From positions 62,001-126,000 of the forward strand of contig NZ_PGDQ01000016.1 of the NCBI RefSeq assembly GCF_003073135.1: a DNA stretch of 64,000 nucleotides, in the 5' to 3' direction. This document shows, in pieces, positions 1-8,383 of this stretch (positions are counted from its first letter, which is position 1; each line of letters opens with the position of its first letter). The notes below the pieces were generated by a model, which worked only from the letters and a program-made list of their open reading frames with translations, had not been told where the DNA came from and searched no databases. The translations under genes were made by a program, and so were the position numbers. Source of the DNA: Euzebya rosea. GTDB taxonomy: Bacteria; Actinomycetota; Nitriliruptoria; Euzebyales; Euzebyaceae.

Positions 1-261
1 GCGTCGGCCATCACCGCCGTCCTCGCCGCCGAGGGACTCGGGTCGCTGGCGCTCGGCGCCATCGCCGAACGTGGCGGTCCCGAGGCCGGCTACGCAGCGG
101 CGGCCGCGGGGGTCGCCGTGGCGGCGATCGCCCTGCTGCGCACGGTCGACGACAACGCGCCGACCTACCCCTCCTCGTCGTCCTCGGTGTCGCCGCCGGC
201 GCCCACGGCCCCGCCCGCCCCTGAGGCGTCGCGGCGCAGGTCGCGGGACGTGCGCACGTAG
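1..261 (+). CDS. C-terminal end of a membrane protein, probably an MFS-type transporter (partial)
   Basis: Frame 1 is open from the window edge to a TAG at 259-261. The visible 86 residues contain a Gly/Ala-rich segment ([14 protein letters not shown]) followed by a hydrophobic helix ([15 protein letters not shown]) and a Ser/Pro/Arg-rich tail. A small Gly/Ala loop followed by a last helix and a short cytosolic tail is what the end of a 12-helix major facilitator protein looks like, but no diagnostic motif remains. The last 97 bases overlap the 3' end of the convergent gene on the minus strand. A multidrug or sugar MFS permease is the best guess; another polytopic protein is possible. Confidence 0.55.
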   Translation, partial: ASAITAVLAAEGLGSLALGAIAERGGPEAGYAAAAAGVAVAAIALLRTVDDNAPTYPSSSSSVSPPAPTAPPAPEASRRRSRDVRT

Positions 262-989
262 GAGCCCAGCCGGTCCTCACCGGTCCGGCGCAGGCGGTTC
301 TTGCGGTACATCGCCCACAGGTCGGCGTCGACGTCGTCGATCGTGCCGACCGTCCCTGCGTCCCGGGAACCGTTCTGCTCCGGCGGGACCAGCTGCAGCT
401 GCGCGAGGGGCCGGTGGGTGCGGAACTCCACGTCCAGTCCCGGGGTCGTCAGCTCGATGATGGTCGGCAACAACGACACCCACCACCCGGTCTCGATGAT
501 GCCCTCGAAGACGGTGTGGTCGGTTCGCGGGGGCAGGTTGGCCGGCCCGCGCACGAGGGTCGACCACCCCGGGGCGGTGCGCACGAGGACACCGCTGTAC
601 ATCTCCACGCGGTTGGGGGCGTTGGGATCGGCGTTGAACAGCCCCGGTGTGTCCTCCTCCAGCCCCTGCTCCCGGAACTCGGCCGGATACCGCGTGCGGT
701 AGTGCTCGATCCACGACGGGACGATGCCCTCCTCGCCGGGGGTGACGCGGTGCCAGGTGCCCTCGGGATCACGCCAGCTGGTCTGCTGCCCGTCGAAGCG
801 CAGGGCGAAGTCCATCGGCGGGTACACGTACCACCCCAGCGACGTCGCCCCGACGACGGGCGGGCAGAACCGCAGCGCCTTGCTCGGCAGGTTGCGCACC
901 ATCGATCCGCCCGCCGGTGTGGGGCGTGGGGCCCCGGGCATCATCTGGTACAGCTCGATCAACGGACGCTCGGCGTCGCTCGTCCCCAT
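165..989 (-). CDS. DUF6065-like protein of unknown function
   Basis: This 274-residue soluble protein has no signal peptide or membrane segment. The sequence resembles the DUF6065 family as I remember it: an N-terminal [12 protein letters not shown] stretch, then [13 protein letters not shown] and a conserved aromatic block ([10 protein letters not shown]). The core is rich in Trp, Pro and aromatic residues and the C-terminal tail is acidic and Gly-rich. The ATG at 989 is preferred because the family similarity begins at once ([15 protein letters not shown]); an upstream in-frame start would add 15 Arg-rich residues. No function is known to me. It is divergent from mutA, with a short gap, and its end overlaps the transporter gene by 97 bases. 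Confidence 0.72.
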   Translation of the reverse strand: MGTSDAERPLIELYQMMPGAPRPTPAGGSMVRNLPSKALRFCPPVVGATSLGWYVYPPMDFALRFDGQQTSWRDPEGTWHRVTPGEEGIVPSWIEHYRTRYPAEFREQGLEEDTPGLFNADPNAPNRVEMYSGVLVRTAPGWSTLVRGPANLPPRTDHTVFEGIIETGWWVSLLPTIIELTTPGLDVEFRTHRPLAQLQLVPPEQNGSRDAGTVGTIDDVDADLWAMYRKNRLRRTGEDRLGSYVRTSRDLRRDASGAGGAVGAGGDTEDDEEG

Positions 990-1082
990 CCTGTGCCTCA
1001 ACCTCCATGCAGTCCGGCCGGCACCGTAGCCCACGACCGCCGAATCGTCGTGGTGGCAGGGTCGGTTCTACGCTGTCCGATC

Positions 1083-3209
1083 ATGAGCGATGCCATGCCG
1101 GACCGAGCCGCCTGGACCGAGAGGGCCACCAAGGAGTTCAAGGGGGTTGCCCCCGAGGACCGACCGTGGCGCACCCCCGAGGGCATCGACGTCAAGCCGC
1201 TGTACACCGCCGACGACGTCGCCGACCTTCCCGACCCCGGGTTCCCCGGGTTCCCGCCCTACACCCGTGGGCCGTACGCCACCATGTACGCCAACCGGCC
1301 GTGGACGATCCGCCAGTACGCCGGGTTCTCCACCCCCGAGGAGTCCAACGCCTTCTACCGCCGGGCGCTGGCTGCCGGCCAGAAGGGCCTCAGCGTCGCC
1401 TTCGACCTGGCGACCCATCGCGGGTACGACTCCGACCACCCCCGCGTCGTCGGTGACGTGGGCAAGGCGGGTGTGGCCATCGACTCCGTCGCCGACATGC
1501 AGATCCTGTTCGACGGGATCCCGCTGGACGAGATGAGCGTGTCGATGACCATGAACGGCGCCGTGCTGCCGATCATGGCCTGCTACATCGTGGCCGGCGA
1601 GGAGCAGGGGGTGGCGCACGAACAGCTCAGCGGGACCATCCAGAACGACATCCTCAAGGAGTTCATGGTCCGCAACACCTACATCTACCCGCCGGGCCCG
1701 TCGATGCGGATCATCTCCGACATCATCGGCTACGCCTCGCGGGAGATGCCGCGGTTCAACACCATCTCCATCTCCGGGTACCACATGCAGGAGGCCGGGG
1801 CGACGGCCGACCTGGAGCTGGCGTTCACCCTCGCCGACGGCGTGGAGTACGTCCGTGCGGCACGCGCGGCCGGGCTGGACGTCGACGCCTTCGCGCCCCG
1901 CCTGTCCTTCTTCTTCGCCATCGGCATGAACTTCTTCATGGAGGTCGCCAAGCTCCGGGCTGCCCGCCTGCTGTGGGGCGAGCTCATGGAGCAGTTCGAG
2001 CCGGCCAACCCCAAGAGCCGGATGCTGCGCACCCACTGCCAGACCTCAGGGGTGAGCCTGACCGAGCAGGACCCGTACAACAACGTGGTCCGCACCGCCG
2101 TCGAGGCCATGGCTGCCGTCCTCGGCGGCACACAGAGCCTGCACACCAACTCCTTCGACGAGGCGCTCGGCCTGCCGACGGACTTCTCCGCCCGGATCGC
2201 TCGCAACACCCAGCTGATCCTGTCGGAGGAGACCGGCATCCCCAACGTGATCGACCCGCTGGCCGGCAGCTACTACGTCGAGTCGTTGACCCATGCCCTC
2301 GCCGACCGCGCCCGGACGATCATCACGGAGGTCGAGGAGCTCGGCGGCATGACCAAGGCCGTGGAGTCGGGCATGCCCAAGCTGCGCATCGAGGAAGCCG
2401 CCGCCCGACGGCAGGCCCGTGTGGACCGCGGCGAGGACGTCGTGGTCGGCGTCAACAAGTACGTGCCCGACGACGTCGAGCAGGTCGACGTCCTCGACAT
2501 CGACAACACCGCGGTCCGCGAGGCCCAGGTCGCCCGCCTGGAGCGCCTCCGCGCCGACCGTGACGAGGACGCCTGCCGCGCCGCGCTCGAGGCGCTGACC
2601 GAGGGTGCCCGCGGTGACGGGAACCTGCTGGAGCTGTGCGTGGCGGCCGCGCGGGCCCGTGCCACCGTGGGGGAGATGAGCGACGCGATGGAGGTCGTCT
2701 TCGGACGCCACCAGGCCACGATCCGCTCCATCAGCGGCATCTACGGCGCGGCGTACGAGGGCGACGAGGACTTCGCGGCCGTCGTCGCCGACGTCGAGGC
2801 CTTCGCCGAGGGCCACGGGCGTCGACCGCGCATGCTGGTCGTCAAGATGGGACAGGACGGCCACGACCGCGGCGCCAAGGTCATCGCCACGGCGTTCGCC
2901 GACCTCGGCTTCGACGTCGACGTCGGCCCGCTGTTCCAGACCCCTGCCGAGGCCGCCCGCGACGCCATCGACAACGACGTGCACGTCATCGGGGTGTCCT
3001 CCCAGGCCGCCGGACACAAGACCCTCGTGCCGCAGCTGATCCACGAGCTCCGCGACGCCGACGCCGGGGACATCCTCGTCGTCTGCGGCGGCGTCATCCC
3101 GCCGCAGGACCACGCGATGCTGCGCGAGGCAGGTGTGGCCGCGATCTTCGGCCCCGGGACCAACATCCCGACGGCCGCACGTGAGGTCCTGTCCCTGCTC
3201 GATGCCTGA
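1083..3209 (+). CDS. mutA: Methylmalonyl-CoA mutase, catalytic (large) chain
   Basis: This is an adenosylcobalamin-dependent mutase that interconverts (R)-methylmalonyl-CoA and succinyl-CoA, linking propionate, odd-chain fatty acid and branched amino acid breakdown to the TCA cycle. The 708-residue chain has the usual order: an N-terminal CoA-binding TIM barrel ([40 protein letters not shown]) and a C-terminal B12 domain. The cobalt ligand His594 lies in the DGHDRG motif, followed by CGGVIPPQD. The ATG at 1083 is chosen because the open frame upstream has no family similarity. No small non-catalytic subunit gene precedes it, so it may work as a homodimer or with a partner elsewhere. Its stop overlaps the start of meaB, indicating translational coupling. 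Confidence 0.97.
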   Translation: MSDAMPDRAAWTERATKEFKGVAPEDRPWRTPEGIDVKPLYTADDVADLPDPGFPGFPPYTRGPYATMYANRPWTIRQYAGFSTPEESNAFYRRALAAGQKGLSVAFDLATHRGYDSDHPRVVGDVGKAGVAIDSVADMQILFDGIPLDEMSVSMTMNGAVLPIMACYIVAGEEQGVAHEQLSGTIQNDILKEFMVRNTYIYPPGPSMRIISDIIGYASREMPRFNTISISGYHMQEAGATADLELAFTLADGVEYVRAARAAGLDVDAFAPRLSFFFAIGMNFFMEVAKLRAARLLWGELMEQFEPANPKSRMLRTHCQTSGVSLTEQDPYNNVVRTAVEAMAAVLGGTQSLHTNSFDEALGLPTDFSARIARNTQLILSEETGIPNVIDPLAGSYYVESLTHALADRARTIITEVEELGGMTKAVESGMPKLRIEEAAARRQARVDRGEDVVVGVNKYVPDDVEQVDVLDIDNTAVREAQVARLERLRADRDEDACRAALEALTEGARGDGNLLELCVAAARARATVGEMSDAMEVVFGRHQATIRSISGIYGAAYEGDEDFAAVVADVEAFAEGHGRRPRMLVVKMGQDGHDRGAKVIATAFADLGFDVDVGPLFQTPAEAARDAIDNDVHVIGVSSQAAGHKTLVPQLIHELRDADAGDILVVCGGVIPPQDHAMLREAGVAAIFGPGTNIPTAAREVLSLLDA

Positions 3210-4191
3210 GCCGTCGTCGGTCGAGACGCTGGCAGCCCGCCTGGTCGACGGGGACCGGCGGGCGCTGGCGCGGGCCATCACCCTCGTCGAGTCGACGCGC
3301 CCCGACCATCGGGCCCGGGCGGCAGCCCTGCTGGATGCGGTGCTGCCGCACACCGGGACGGCGATCCGACTGGGCGTCTCCGGACCGCCGGGAGCCGGGA
3401 AGTCGACGTTCCTCCAGGCCTACGGCCTGCACCTGATCGTCGACCGCGGACAGCGGGTCGCCGTGCTGGCAGTCGACCCGTCCTCGACGCAGTCGGGCGG
3501 ATCGATCCTGGGCGACAAGACCCGGATGCCGCGCCTCGCCGCCAGGCCCGAGGCGTTCATCCGACCCTCACCCGCCGGCGATTCGCTCGGTGGCCTGGCC
3601 CGACGAACCCGAGAGGTGCTGCTGCTGTGCGAGGCCGCCGGGTTCGACCACGTGCTGGTCGAGACCGTGGGTGTCGGCCAGTCCGAGACGGCGGTCGCGG
3701 GCATCATCGACACGATGGCGCTGCTGCTGCCGCCCGGGGCGGGGGACGACCTGCAGGGCATCAAGCGAGGCGTGATGGAGCTCGCCGACGTCGTCGTGGT
3801 CACCAAGGCCGACGGCGACCTCGCACCGGCCGCACGCATGGCCGCCGCCGACGCCAGGCAGGGGCTTGCCCTGCTGCGTCGTCGTCATCCGGGTTGGGAC
3901 CCGGTGGTCGTGCTGACGTCGGCGCTGGAGGGGCACGGTGTGGACGAAGTCGCCGACGCGGTCGCTGCGCACCACCAGCACATGACCACCTCCGGCCAGC
4001 TGCAGGTGCTGCGGCGCCAGCAGGACCTCCAGTGGCTGCACGATCAGGTGACCGAGGGACTACTGGCGGCCTTCCGCGCCGACCCGACCTCGGCCGCGGC
4101 CCTGGAGCAGGCAGCCCACGCGGTTCGTTCCGGTGTCCGCAGCCCCACGCGGGCCGCCCAGGACGTCCTGAGGACCGCGCAGCACTCCTGA
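3202..4191 (+). CDS. meaB: MeaB-type G3E GTPase, methylmalonyl-CoA mutase chaperone
   Basis: MeaB gates adenosylcobalamin loading and protects methylmalonyl-CoA mutase from inactivation, using GTP hydrolysis. The 329-residue protein has the G3E signature: Walker [10 protein letters not shown] at residues 61-69, VDPSS after strand 2, ETVGVGQSE (switch region) and VVTKAD for guanine recognition. The C-terminal helices form the dimerisation arm in this family. Its ATG lies inside the last codons of mutA, so the two are one operon, the standard arrangement. Length and motifs are normal, and the pairing makes the MeaB assignment safer than the related ArgK name. Confidence 0.95.
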   Translation: MPEPSSVETLAARLVDGDRRALARAITLVESTRPDHRARAAALLDAVLPHTGTAIRLGVSGPPGAGKSTFLQAYGLHLIVDRGQRVAVLAVDPSSTQSGGSILGDKTRMPRLAARPEAFIRPSPAGDSLGGLARRTREVLLLCEAAGFDHVLVETVGVGQSETAVAGIIDTMALLLPPGAGDDLQGIKRGVMELADVVVVTKADGDLAPAARMAAADARQGLALLRRRHPGWDPVVVLTSALEGHGVDEVADAVAAHHQHMTTSGQLQVLRRQQDLQWLHDQVTEGLLAAFRADPTSAAALEQAAHAVRSGVRSPTRAAQDVLRTAQHS

Positions 4192-4220
4192 CCTTTTTCC
4201 TCCACGGACCTGGCGCGGGA

Positions 4221-4246
4221 CTCAGGTTCCCGTTTCGGGAGCCGAG
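4221..4246 (+). terminator. Strong hairpin between meaB and the histidine kinase gene
   Basis: CTC-a-GGTTCCCG pairs with CGGGAGCC-GAG around a TTT loop, with one bulged A and one G-T wobble. It sits 29 bases after the meaB stop and 12 bases before the kinase start. There is no T-run, so it may be a GC-type terminator or a processing site. The same bases also read as a weak copy of the CTCAAG-N15-GCCGA promoter motif found elsewhere here, so the role is ambiguous. Confidence 0.5.
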
Positions 4247-4258
4247 TGGATCCTCGTC

Positions 4259-6109
4259 ATGTCCCACGTGCTCCAGCGAGCGGTCGTCCGACGAGCAGCC
4301 ACCCTGGCGGTGGTGCTCGGCCTCGTGCTGACCGGGGTGGTGACTGCGGCGCTGGCGTCATCGATGGACCGCGACCACGATGATCAGGTCGATCGGGCCA
4401 CCGACGCGATGCTGGCCGCGCTCCACGCGGACCTCCATGCCCTGGAGTCCTCCCTGATCGCCATGCGGGACATCGCCACGATCCAGGCGCTGGCCCATCC
4501 AGCCGATCATGCGCTGGCGCATCCGGTCCTGCACGACTGGCCGATCCACACGCGCGAGATGACGACCTCGCTCGAGAACGGCTTCGACCAGGGCACCATC
4601 CCCCTCGCGCGTGCCGTGGCCCTCTTCCGTCGGGTGGAGCAGCGCGAGCTCGCCGCCTACGAGAACGCCATCAGCGACCGCGACGGCGTCGAGGTCACCG
4701 TGCACCCCTCTCCGACGGACCAGGCCTTCGTCGTCGAGCGCGTCGTCCCCCACGCACCCAACAGCAGCGCCCTCGGGTTCGACCTCGCCAGCGAACCAAA
4801 CCGTCTCGCGGGCATCGAGGGTGCGAGGGACTCCGGCCTGCCCACGATCAGCGCGGCGGTCGAGCTGGTCGTGCCCGACGACCCGGCTGCGGTCATCCTC
4901 TTCGTCCCGACCTACGACACCGGCGCCATCCCCTCGACGGTCGCCGCTCGCCGCGACGGCTTCGTGGGCGGCTTCCTGGCTGCGGTCGAGCCGGCCGCCC
5001 TCGTCGACCGGGGACCGGCAGCCGCCCTCGCCCTGGACGTCCAGGTCTGGGACCTCGGGCCGGGTGCCGGCGGGTCGATCGAGCCGACGCTCCTCGTCGG
5101 GGACCCGACGGCGACCACGACGGCCTCGGCCAGGCTGGACGTCGCGGGACGCACATGGGAGGTGCGAACGTCTCCGACGGCCGCCTTCGCCCGGACCAAC
5201 CGGTGGCCGGTGCTCGCACTCGGTGCAGCTGGCCTGCTGCTGACCATCGTCATCGCCGCCCTCGTCCACGTGCTCCGGACACGGGAGGCCACTGCCCAGG
5301 CCCAGGTCGAGGTTCGCACCGCCGACCTGCGCCGCAGCCAGGACGAGCTGGAAGCGGCCAACGCGGAGCTGCGACGGACCGACCAGTCGCGAACCGAGTT
5401 CCTGGTCACGGTCTCCCACGAGCTGCGAACGCCCCTGACCTCCATCCGAGGGTTCGCCTCGCTGCTGGAGCACCACAGCCACGAGCTCAGCGAGGAGGAC
5501 CGCAGGGACTTCGTCGGCCAGCTCGCCCGCGGGGCGGAGTCGATGTCGGACATGCTGCAGGAGGTCCTGGAGTTCGCCCGGCTCGAGCACGAACAACCGT
5601 CGCCCGTCACGATGGAGCTGGACCTCCAGCAGATGGTCGCCGACGTCGTCGAGCGCCTCCCGTTCGCGCACGTGGTCACCATCACGGTCGATGGGGCGGC
5701 CCGGTTCGCCACACCCAACGGTGATCCGGTGGCTGTCCGCCGAGCCCTGCACAACGTGCTGGACAACGCGTGGAGCTACTCCCCCGCCGACAGCCCGATC
5801 GACGTCACCGTCCGCCTGGTCGACGGCGCCGACTGGGTCGAGGTCGTCGTGGACGATCGGGGCCCGGGGGTCGCCCCGGAGGACCGCGAACGGGTGTTCC
5901 AGCGCTTCCACCGCGGACACGAGGCCCAGGTGAGCACGGTGGCGGGCACGGGCATCGGGTTGACGGTCGCCCGGGCCCAGCTGATGCGCATGGCCGGTCG
6001 CATACACCTCGAGGACGCCCCGAGCGGCGGGACGAGGGTTGTCATCGGTCTGCCCTGTGCTCAGGTCAGCGCCCGCCGGGCCGATGAGATGGCACCCACA
6101 TCACCATGA
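4259..6109 (+). CDS. CHASE-domain membrane sensor histidine kinase
   Basis: This 616-residue kinase has an N-terminal helix (residues 11-31), an extracytoplasmic CHASE-like domain containing the family-typical GFDLASEPNRL segment, and a second membrane helix near residues 318-338. A coiled coil (about 340-380) leads to HisKA, with phospho-acceptor His387 in SHELRTPL. The HATPase_c domain has the N box (LHNVLDNAWSYSP), DDRGPG and GTGIGLTVA. CHASE domains bind small extracellular ligands in other systems; the ligand here cannot be told. Its last codons overlap the ATG of the next gene (ATGA), a GGDEF protein with a C-terminal receiver domain, which is the obvious phosphotransfer partner. Confidence 0.92.
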   Translation: MSHVLQRAVVRRAATLAVVLGLVLTGVVTAALASSMDRDHDDQVDRATDAMLAALHADLHALESSLIAMRDIATIQALAHPADHALAHPVLHDWPIHTREMTTSLENGFDQGTIPLARAVALFRRVEQRELAAYENAISDRDGVEVTVHPSPTDQAFVVERVVPHAPNSSALGFDLASEPNRLAGIEGARDSGLPTISAAVELVVPDDPAAVILFVPTYDTGAIPSTVAARRDGFVGGFLAAVEPAALVDRGPAAALALDVQVWDLGPGAGGSIEPTLLVGDPTATTTASARLDVAGRTWEVRTSPTAAFARTNRWPVLALGAAGLLLTIVIAALVHVLRTREATAQAQVEVRTADLRRSQDELEAANAELRRTDQSRTEFLVTVSHELRTPLTSIRGFASLLEHHSHELSEEDRRDFVGQLARGAESMSDMLQEVLEFARLEHEQPSPVTMELDLQQMVADVVERLPFAHVVTITVDGAARFATPNGDPVAVRRALHNVLDNAWSYSPADSPIDVTVRLVDGADWVEVVVDDRGPGVAPEDRERVFQRFHRGHEAQVSTVAGTGIGLTVARAQLMRMAGRIHLEDAPSGGTRVVIGLPCAQVSARRADEMAPTSP

Positions 6110-8304
6110 CCGCACCCCCACGCCTCCATCCCGCAGCGACCTTCCTCCTGGTCGCCGCGGGTACCGGTGTGCTCCAGGGGCTGGCGATCGCGCCGGTGGG
6201 GGCCGGAACGCCCATGTGGACCCCCGTGGGTGCGGTGGCGTTCGCGGCAGTCCTCTGCCGGCGACCCACGTTCGTGAGCGCGGCACTCCTCGGGGTCGTG
6301 GCGACGGTCCCGATCCTCGACGCGCGTCGACTGTTCGCGGCCCTGGGTTCGCTGGCGTTCTGCGCTGGACTGGCAGCCGTGTGGAATCGCCGGGCGCGAT
6401 CCACCCGCCCCGAGTTCGACCTGACGTTCCTGGTGATGGCCTCCACCACGGTCGTCGCCACGGTTTCCGGTGCCATCACCGCCGCCCTGCCCCTCCCTGA
6501 CGCCATCTCCGGCGACTGGATGACCGACGCGGTGGGTGCCGGCATGTCGCTGGCCACCACGCTCCTGATCATCGCCCCCATGGCCCTGCCCGCACCGACC
6601 GGCCGTCATTCGTGGTGGCCGACGGTGACCGCCAGCGTGATCCTTGCCGCAGCCGCCGGGGCGGCGATGACGACGCTCCCTGCCGTTCGCATCCTGGGGC
6701 TCGTGGCCGCGCCCGTCCTTGCCTCCCGTACTCGCCCCTGGCAGAACAGCCTCGTCCTGGGCCTCGGGTTGACCGGCGCGACCGCCCTCGCCGCGATGCC
6801 GGGCAACGAGATCACTGCGACCACCGCCCAGACCAGGGTCGTCGCCGTCGCGCTCGCGGTCTGCCTCATCCAGGTCGTGGCGTACCGGCTGGAACGCGAA
6901 CGAGAGCGGGCAGCACGAACCGAGGCGACCCACCGGACCATCCTCGACTCCCTGGCCGAGGCCCTGCTCGTGCTCGACGGCGCCGGTCGGGTGCTGCGGA
7001 TCAACCCTGCAGCCGGTCGGCTGTTCGCCATCGACCCCGACGCCACGATGGGTACGGCCAACAGCTTCGAGGGCTACGCGTTCACCGATCGCGACGGCCG
7101 CCCCATCGCGGCCGAGGATCTCCCCGCTGCGCGTGCCCTCGGTGGCCACCAAGTCGACGGCCAGCTCCTGTGCATGGAACGCCCCGACGGCACCCTCCGA
7201 TGGATCAGCGCCTCGACGCGCCTGCTGCCCGGCTGCGAGGCCCCCGAGGATCCGGCCGTGGTCATGACCGTCACCGACGTCACCACGAGGCACGAGGCCG
7301 AGATGGCCTCGCGCGCCGAGACCACGCAGCTGCGACACCGCGCCCTGCACGACGGCCTGACCGGCCTGCCCAACCGCACCATGCTGATGGACAGGCTGGG
7401 CGAGGCACAGCGGACCGCGTTGCGGCGTGGGGCCGGCACCGGCCTGATCGTCGTCGACCTCGACGGCTTCAAGGGTGTCAACGACCACCTCGGCCACGCC
7501 GTTGGCGACGAGGTGCTCGTCCAGGTCGCGCTGCGCCTCCGCTCGACCCTGCGGTCCTCCGACACCGCCGCCCGGCTCGGCGGCGACGAGTTCGTGGTCC
7601 TCTGCGAGGACCTGCATCCTGGCATGGCCGACCTCGAGGTCAGGCACATCGCCCAGCGCCTGCAGGAGCTGCTGAACCAGGTCTACGTGACCACCAGCGG
7701 GCCGGCCGAGATCGGCGCCAGCGTCGGCTGGGCGATCGCGGGTCCGGGCGAGACCCTGGACCTCGACCTGGTCGTGAAGGCCGACGAGGCCATGCTGGCC
7801 GACAAGCGGGAGCGCAAGGGCGCACCCGAGGAGCAGCGGCCCGAGGAGCTGGCCCGAAGCGTCACCGTCCCCACCGCTGGTGAGGCGCTGACCGTCTACA
7901 TCGTGGACGACGACCCAGCGATGCGGTTGCTGGCCGGCCGGATCCTGGAGTCCAGCGGCACCGACCTGATCGTCATCGGCGAGGCCGCCGACGGCGAAAC
8001 GGCCATCAGGGAGATCGACGAGCTCGCCCCGGACCTGGTGCTGTGCGACGTCATGATGCCGGTCGTCTCGGGCCCCGACGTGGTCGTCGCCGTGCGACGC
8101 CACCTTCCCGATCAGCGGTTCATCTTCTGGTCCGCCACGTCCGCGCCGGAGCTCGAACGGTTCGAGGCCGAGCTGCAGGTCCCGTTCGTCCTGAAGGACC
8201 GCATCGAGGAGCTGCCCGCTGCGCTGCTGAGGGCAGCCGGTCGTGGACCGTCCGGCGCCCGGGGCGTCATCCCGCAGCCGGAGACGACCGTTCCCTCAAG
8301 GTGA
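6106..8304 (+). CDS. MASE1-like membrane sensor with PAS, GGDEF and C-terminal receiver domain
   Basis: This is a probable diguanylate cyclase of 732 residues. The first 260 residues form eight or so hydrophobic helices resembling MASE1, followed by a short coiled coil and a PAS domain (ILDSLAEALLVLDGAGRVL). The GGDEF domain has its motif intact at 492-496 (RLGGDEF). A CheY-like receiver domain ends the protein, with Asp648 in LCDVMMP and acidic residues in VDDDP. A receiver domain after GGDEF is the reverse of the common REC-GGDEF order. The translationally coupled CHASE kinase upstream is a likely phosphodonor, which would join a periplasmic signal to c-di-GMP synthesis. No EAL domain is present. 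Confidence 0.9.
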   Translation: MTAPPRLHPAATFLLVAAGTGVLQGLAIAPVGAGTPMWTPVGAVAFAAVLCRRPTFVSAALLGVVATVPILDARRLFAALGSLAFCAGLAAVWNRRARSTRPEFDLTFLVMASTTVVATVSGAITAALPLPDAISGDWMTDAVGAGMSLATTLLIIAPMALPAPTGRHSWWPTVTASVILAAAAGAAMTTLPAVRILGLVAAPVLASRTRPWQNSLVLGLGLTGATALAAMPGNEITATTAQTRVVAVALAVCLIQVVAYRLERERERAARTEATHRTILDSLAEALLVLDGAGRVLRINPAAGRLFAIDPDATMGTANSFEGYAFTDRDGRPIAAEDLPAARALGGHQVDGQLLCMERPDGTLRWISASTRLLPGCEAPEDPAVVMTVTDVTTRHEAEMASRAETTQLRHRALHDGLTGLPNRTMLMDRLGEAQRTALRRGAGTGLIVVDLDGFKGVNDHLGHAVGDEVLVQVALRLRSTLRSSDTAARLGGDEFVVLCEDLHPGMADLEVRHIAQRLQELLNQVYVTTSGPAEIGASVGWAIAGPGETLDLDLVVKADEAMLADKRERKGAPEEQRPEELARSVTVPTAGEALTVYIVDDDPAMRLLAGRILESSGTDLIVIGEAADGETAIREIDELAPDLVLCDVMMPVVSGPDVVVAVRRHLPDQRFIFWSATSAPELERFEAELQVPFVLKDRIEELPAALLRAAGRGPSGARGVIPQPETTVPSR

Positions 8305-8323
8305 CCGCCCGTTCGACCGAAGA
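8296..8323 (+). promoter_or_regulatory. Candidate FliA/WhiG-type promoter of the conservon
   Basis: TCAA (8296-8299, in CTCAAG) is followed after 16 bases by ACCGAAGA (8316-8323). The FliA/WhiG consensus is TAAA-N15/16-GCCGATAA. It overlaps the end of the upstream gene and would give a 5' leader of about 55 bases before cvnA. The -10 match is partial; the call rests on similarity to the better copies at 21608, 25671, 27218 and 38120. Confidence 0.4.
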
Positions 8324-8383
8324 AGTGGTGAAAGGGACGCCTTCCCACGTCCGACGTCGCCACTGAACGGAAGAACCACACAC

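Noticed and set aside
414-1082. N-terminal extension of methylmalonyl-CoA mutase in the same open frame
   Set aside because: The extension lies antisense to the DUF6065-like gene and has no family similarity; the normal mutase start is at 1083.
4222-4248. FliA/WhiG-type promoter of the CHASE kinase gene
   Set aside because: Not listed as a separate promoter because the same bases form a strong hairpin that looks like a terminator, and the match (TCAG...GCCGAGTG) is weak.
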